Below are positions 59,846 to 64,000 of a stretch of DNA of 64,000 nucleotides, piece by piece (the first letter of the stretch is position 1; the number at the start of each line of letters is the position of its first letter). The stretch is from Tubulanus polymorphus (lineage: Eukaryota > Nemertea > Palaeonemertea > Tubulaniformes > Tubulanidae). The notes beneath the pieces were generated by a model, which was given only the letters and a program-made list of their open reading frames with translations, did not search any database and was not told the origin of the DNA. The translations under genes and the position numbers were made by a program. The DNA lies in NCBI RefSeq assembly GCF_964204645.1, contig NC_134030.1:12943947-13007946 (forward strand), in the 5' to 3' direction.

Positions 59846-60066
59846 GATAACTGATAACCTCAAATGGCATAGGGCCTACCCATATATTAACAAAATCACC
59901 AGTAGAGCCAATTCCACATTAGGATTCCTCCACTGTAACCTAAGAAGGTTTCCACAGAAACAGAAACGTACAGCTTACATTGCTTTGATTCACTCAAGTC
60001 TCGAATATGAATCCGCTGTATGGGACCTATCATACACGAAATCTGACATTGAGCAGTTGGATGAAT
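59846..60066 (+). pseudogene. LINE reverse-transcriptase C-terminal fragment
   Basis: About 70 codons: VQITDNLKWH, then INKITSRANSTLGFLHCNLR, then RTAYIALIHSSLEYESAVWD. This is the connection region just after the RT domain in CR1/L2/Jockey-like LINEs. It is truncated on both sides and points toward the minus-strand LINE at 60120, to which it is only distantly related. Confidence 0.75.
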
Positions 60067-60119
60067 CCAAAGGGGGTAGAGGGTTAACTGCACTCATAGA
60101 ATAGACGAGAGTCACCGTT

Positions 60120-61996
60120 TGAAGGATTCAGTCGACGGAGCGTTTTACTTCCTCAGAGAGATGGTTCCAGTCAATGGTAGTCCGCACAAAGAATGAATTC
60201 GAACATTCAGAGGTTTTGGTATTCGGTACCACAAAACAGCTACTGTTATTCCACACACTACGTGCAATCGGGCTTGACCTTACAAAGTCTGGATTGAACC
60301 TAGGCTTGACGAGGCGTTTAGCCCTAGCCAGTTGTAAATAGTAGTGTGGACAGCGGATGGCGGGCACCAACCCCCAAACAACCTTTATTATACTGAACGA
60401 GCCGGATGTTTTTACGTCTAGCACTAAGGTCCTGCAGCGACAAGGTTTCTAGCATACAGTTGACGCAACCTGGATCCCTTGAATGATAGTCGTTACACAC
60501 AAACCGGGGAGCGCCACGTTGGACACGTTCCAACTTGTCAATATCTGATTTAATGATATGATCCCAGACCGCCGCTCCATACTCCAAACAAGATCTTACT
60601 AGAGAGCCATATGCATTCTGCTTACAGTTTCTCCAACAGAAACGCAAATTTCTTCTAAGAAAGCCAAGAGTGGAACTTCCGCGCTTAGCTACATTGCCAA
60701 TGTGAGGTGACCACGATAGGTCCTCCGACAGACTGATCCCAGGTATTTGCAGGAGGTAACCTGTTCCAGGATATGTTCATCGAGCTTATACATATATGAT
60801 GAGTGCTTGAAGTTATCGCGGGAAGGTTTAATACTAAGAACTTGACACTTCTTAGCATTAAATTTCATTGACCAACAGGCGGCCCAAAGTTCTAGATCTT
60901 CCTGTAGGGTGATGTGATCTGTGAATGATCGGATTTCTCAGAGACAATCATCGGCAAAGAGTCTCGCAGACGATTTAACGCATAACAGGAGGTCGCTTAT
61001 GTAAACCAGGAATAGTAATGTTCCAAGCACAGTCCCTTGTGGTACTCCTGATTTAACTGGTATTGGATTTGAGAGTTCACCATCAACTGCAACCTGCATA
61101 CTACGATCAGATAAACATGATTTGATCCAGGCATGTATATTATTGTCGATACCGTGACCTCGGAGTTTATCTAGCAGTTAACTATATGATTCCAGATCAA
61201 AAGCTTAAGAGAAGTATAAAACTATGGCGTCTTTTTGTCTATGACAATCAAATGATTTGACAAAGTGGTTAAAGGTGCATTATAGTTGGGTGTCACAGGA
61301 GTAACCTTTCCTGAAACCGTGGTTTAGATCTGTGAGTACATTATTCTCCCCAAAATGGACCAATAGATGTCTACAAACAATATGATTTAACATTTTACAC
61401 AGCACAGAAGTGAGGGAAACGAGGCGAGTTACTTGCAAGGTGACGGTGACCCGAGGAAAGACTTCAGAGGAAACTATGTTCCCCGAGAGCCAGGACTTGG
61501 CACCGCAGATTATGTCTGGTTTGGTGTATGCTAACAAAGCCTTAAATGACGCTTCTTTCTAAACAATTCTTTGACAATTAATGTTCAAAACCCTGAGGTT
61601 AGTTTTGCGCGGTAGACCTGAAGTGTAGGTTGTGTCATTCCATATTGATGATACTGATGATAACTTTCTCGGTCTGCTCCCAGGCGTGGAAGGATGTTGT
61701 CCTCGAGGACTACTTGTGAATAGCGGTTGGGGTAGTTTTGCACGGTAGACACTGGGGAGTTCCGATTTTTTGAAACCAAACAGATCAGTAGGCCGACGAT
61801 AAGTAAATACTATAACATACGGCCAAATAACGAAAGTAAATACTTTGCCATATTCGGCTAATATCATTTCGTTGATAGTTTCACTCTCTGTGAGTGAAGT
61901 GTGACTGCGTGTAGAGTCTGGATTTGAGGGGCTGTAGGAACCATGCCAATGCATTTTGCCTATCCGGGTGACGAAGAATATCTTTTTTCCCGCCAC
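60120..61996 (-). pseudogene. Non-LTR retrotransposon (CR1/Jockey-like) ORF2, internally deleted
   Basis: A basic N-terminal stretch leads to the endonuclease start LRVLNINCQRIV, a TAG stop (61561-61559), and the same frame continuing LLAYTKPDIICGAKSWLSG. At about 61460 the text jumps from endonuclease (SSEVFP) straight into RT (VSLTSVLCKMLNHIVCRHLL, GFRKGYSCDTQL), so most of the endonuclease is deleted. RT continues with SGVPQGTVLGTLLF (~61045) and the catalytic box as FADD (~60955). The C-terminal part follows (LVRSCLEYGAAVWD, VQRGAPRFV). Several stops and a frameshift are present; the element is dead. Confidence 0.88.
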
Positions 61997-62737
61997 TACC
62001 GTATTTGACCTGGTCTTTACAAACGACGCAGTACGCCACGCCAGCTAAGTCTAACTTACGAATGTAGTTCGATAAGTAGTCCCCGTTACTGTCCTAACAC
62101 TCTAGCCAGTGCCAGTTAAATTTATTTTTTATACCGCTTTCCGTGCGTGCTCATTTTGCAGACCGTCCCGCTTGACAGCTGCAGGCAAAAGGAAAGTTAC
62201 AAAGCTGCGTGCCTCAGGACAAAGCACGCGCATGGTTATAATTAAGATGATACTTATTAAATATCATCTTAATTATTACCACGTGCATCTTCACATTGTT
62301 GGCCATCAGCGGGACGATGTACAACGGCGCGTAAAGATAATTGGAAATGGCGTCACAACAGTGGCGCTCCGCCTACGCACGCACAGATACCACAACAAGC
62401 ACACATATATACATTGTAGCAGAACATCCTCAGAAACGGAGACCAAGATAAAATAACACAGAAGCGACGACGAGTACAAGCAAACGAACGCTTTTACGGT
62501 CCGTGCCATTACTGGTCGCCGCGAGGAATTCTCACCAAATTTCCGGAATTGACATCGGCGATCCTAAATTTCCGGAATTCCGGATATTTCCGGAAAACTA
62601 GCATCTCTGCATATTGTAAAACTTTCAAATCATGAAGTCTATTTTCGGCTCAAGTTTAAAATATGGAAAAGTAGTCCAATGGCCTTTTTACCTGACGTAT
62701 CAATACGCACAATGCTGACCAAAGATTTGCCAATCTT
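61997..62737. other. Non-coding; hairpin at 62239-62275
   Basis: A perfect 14-bp inverted repeat (TAATTAAGATGATA / TATCATCTTAATTA) encloses a 9-nt loop. Around 62540-62600 TTTCCGGAATT is repeated four times. No gene. Confidence 0.5.
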
Positions 62738-63165
62738 AACATTCCCGACATACCGAAAATCCGAGATACCGGCACTCCCGACATCCCTAAACTCCTGACA
62801 TACCGGCACTCCTGATATACTGGCAATCCGACATACCGACACTCCTGACAAACCGGCAATGCTGCAAACCTACATACAGACATCCCAGTCATTATTTAAC
62901 CAGGCCAGTTGTTTTGAGAATATATATTTGCAAGGCTGGGGCGTTCGGTTCCAAATAATCCCCTGTAGAGAAATACCGGGATCGTGGGGTGTTTGGTTCC
63001 TAATATTCCCCTAGGGTCGTGGGGCGTTTGGTTCTTTATATTCCCCTGTACAGAGGTGTCGGGATTGTGGGGCGTTCGGTTCCTAATTATAGAGGGGCGC
63101 TGGGATCGTGGTATGTCGGATTGCCGGTATGTCGGGAGTGTCGGAATGTTGGGATTGCCGATGTT
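62738..63165. repeat. Inverted minisatellite pair
   Basis: 62738-62885 holds ~16-17-bp units of GACATACCGGCACTCC type. 63100-63165 holds the inverse (GGTATGTCGGATTGCC, GGGAGTGTCGG). Between them, 62985-63090, is another minisatellite with ~50-bp units (GGGGCGTTTGGTTC, TATTCCCCT). Confidence 0.75.
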
Positions 63166-64000
63166 ATAATTAAAATATAGAATTATGAACCGAATCACTC
63201 TTTCATTTTATATTAAGCTTCCACAATGAGGGAATATATTACCATATTTTATACTTGATCCCTATTTTCTTCATTTTACCCCTTTCAGTGAAGACTTTTT
63301 GGATAGGCTCCAATTATTAGCCATATCCATAAAAAATTCAAATAGCTCCAATCTTACTGAAAGAAAGCTTGTTGGAATGGGGAGGGCTCAAATAACAATA
63401 TGCTTTTTAAATTTTTGAATTATCTTCAGTAGTTTTTGAGATATCGCAAATTGAAGTTTGAAAATTTGAGCGAAAAGTGTCTTCATGTTTCCAATACACA
63501 AAAACTGTGATCTAAGAAGGCAATATTTCATGTATACAAACATCAATATCTCTTTAACTAAAAGAGATAGACTAGAAATTTAAAGAGCAATACACTAATA
63601 GCACTTTCAGGTGACAGTTGAAAGACCCAAAATTTTCATCTGATCCCAAATGACTATGGTTTCCATGGAAACCAGTCGAAAAATGGTAAAGTAATGAAAA
63701 TATCGATGTTAAATCAAAAGTTATGATGTATAAAGGGGATAGAATAACTAGTTATCAATAGTTTATGATTTTTGCCCTAAGTTTATCTAGGAATATCTAT
63801 TATTATATAGATTATTATTATTTGGTTTCCATGGTTACCTCAAGAGAAGTTGTGAAATATTGAGAATATTGATATGATTTCAGGTGAAATTATTTTTTTC
63901 ACTACATAATTTTTTAAATGAATCAGACATGATTGTCAAGGCCTGTCAGTCAGTTCTATAGGCTCCTATTGCAAATTGATTTAAATATACCAATTATATA
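63166..64000. other. Non-coding
   Basis: No gene recognised. GGTTTCCATGG occurs at 63659 and 63820 in similar surroundings, hinting at a diverged tandem unit. Confidence 0.4.

Noticed and set aside
59503-59863. Minus-strand frames with GAWWSSGNMLGKQYAG, possibly a carrier 5' exon or tRNA
   Set aside because: No carrier signature, no clear splice sites, and the A-box match has no B box at tRNA distance.

Overview
This is a stretch of animal nuclear genome, AT-rich and gene-poor, from an invertebrate. Its abundance of Helitron-like tandem-core repeats, LINE, BEL/Pao and piggyBac remnants suggests a marine lophotrochozoan or invertebrate deuterostome, but the phylum cannot be settled from this window. 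Introns are recognisable (GT..AG junctions), reading frames are mostly broken by stops, and nothing bacterial is present: no operons, no Shine-Dalgarno sites, no CRISPR.

Host gene. The only convincing host protein-coding gene is a mitochondrial carrier of the SLC25A39/SLC25A40 type on the minus strand. Two exons are seen (58882-59259 and 52014-52187); their splice phases match. They are separated by a 6.7 kb intron. The 5' exon(s) and the last exons were not found.

Layout. 0.75-1.1 kb: a LINE endonuclease scrap running into a foldback. 1.3-6.3 kb: an AT-rich block of small zinc-finger and membrane-protein genes plus the C-terminal piece of a protein-primed DNA polymerase, read as a decayed Polinton/Maverick (adinto-like) insertion, itself hit by a solo LTR and a Helitron-like repeat. 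7.7-9.6 kb: an element with ~73-bp terminal inverted repeats. 10.4-10.6 kb: a BEL/Pao-like LTR/primer-site junction. 12.8-14.8 kb: two dispersed repeat families that recur at 48.8-51.1 kb. 21.8-27.6 kb: a transposase-like remnant abutting a broken BEL/Pao retrotransposon, which is split by another Helitron-like element. 27.6-33.1 kb: no recognised genes. 33-42 kb: repeat clusters, a TTAA-flanked MITE and a LINE tail. 42.8-48.2 kb: a piggyBac element with a two-exon transposase carrying two in-frame stops and one frameshift. 55.1-58.0 kb, inside the carrier intron: a large transposase-like gene of a family I cannot name, nearly intact. 59.8-62.0 kb: two LINE remnants facing each other.

The most striking theme is architecture. 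Unrelated repeat families share one plan: a tandem core of ~115-175 bp units, then a GACGG/GACA microsatellite, then a terminal hairpin followed by an A run. The 3' arm is also matched by a short subterminal inverted repeat at the 5' end in families A and C. This is the plan of non-autonomous Helitron/Helentron-like elements (HINE, 'pearl'). The commonest family has at least 12 copies here. A second highlight is a 197-bp insertion at 52835-53031 with a 14-bp target duplication, perfect 43-bp inverted arms and a hammerhead-ribozyme-like core.
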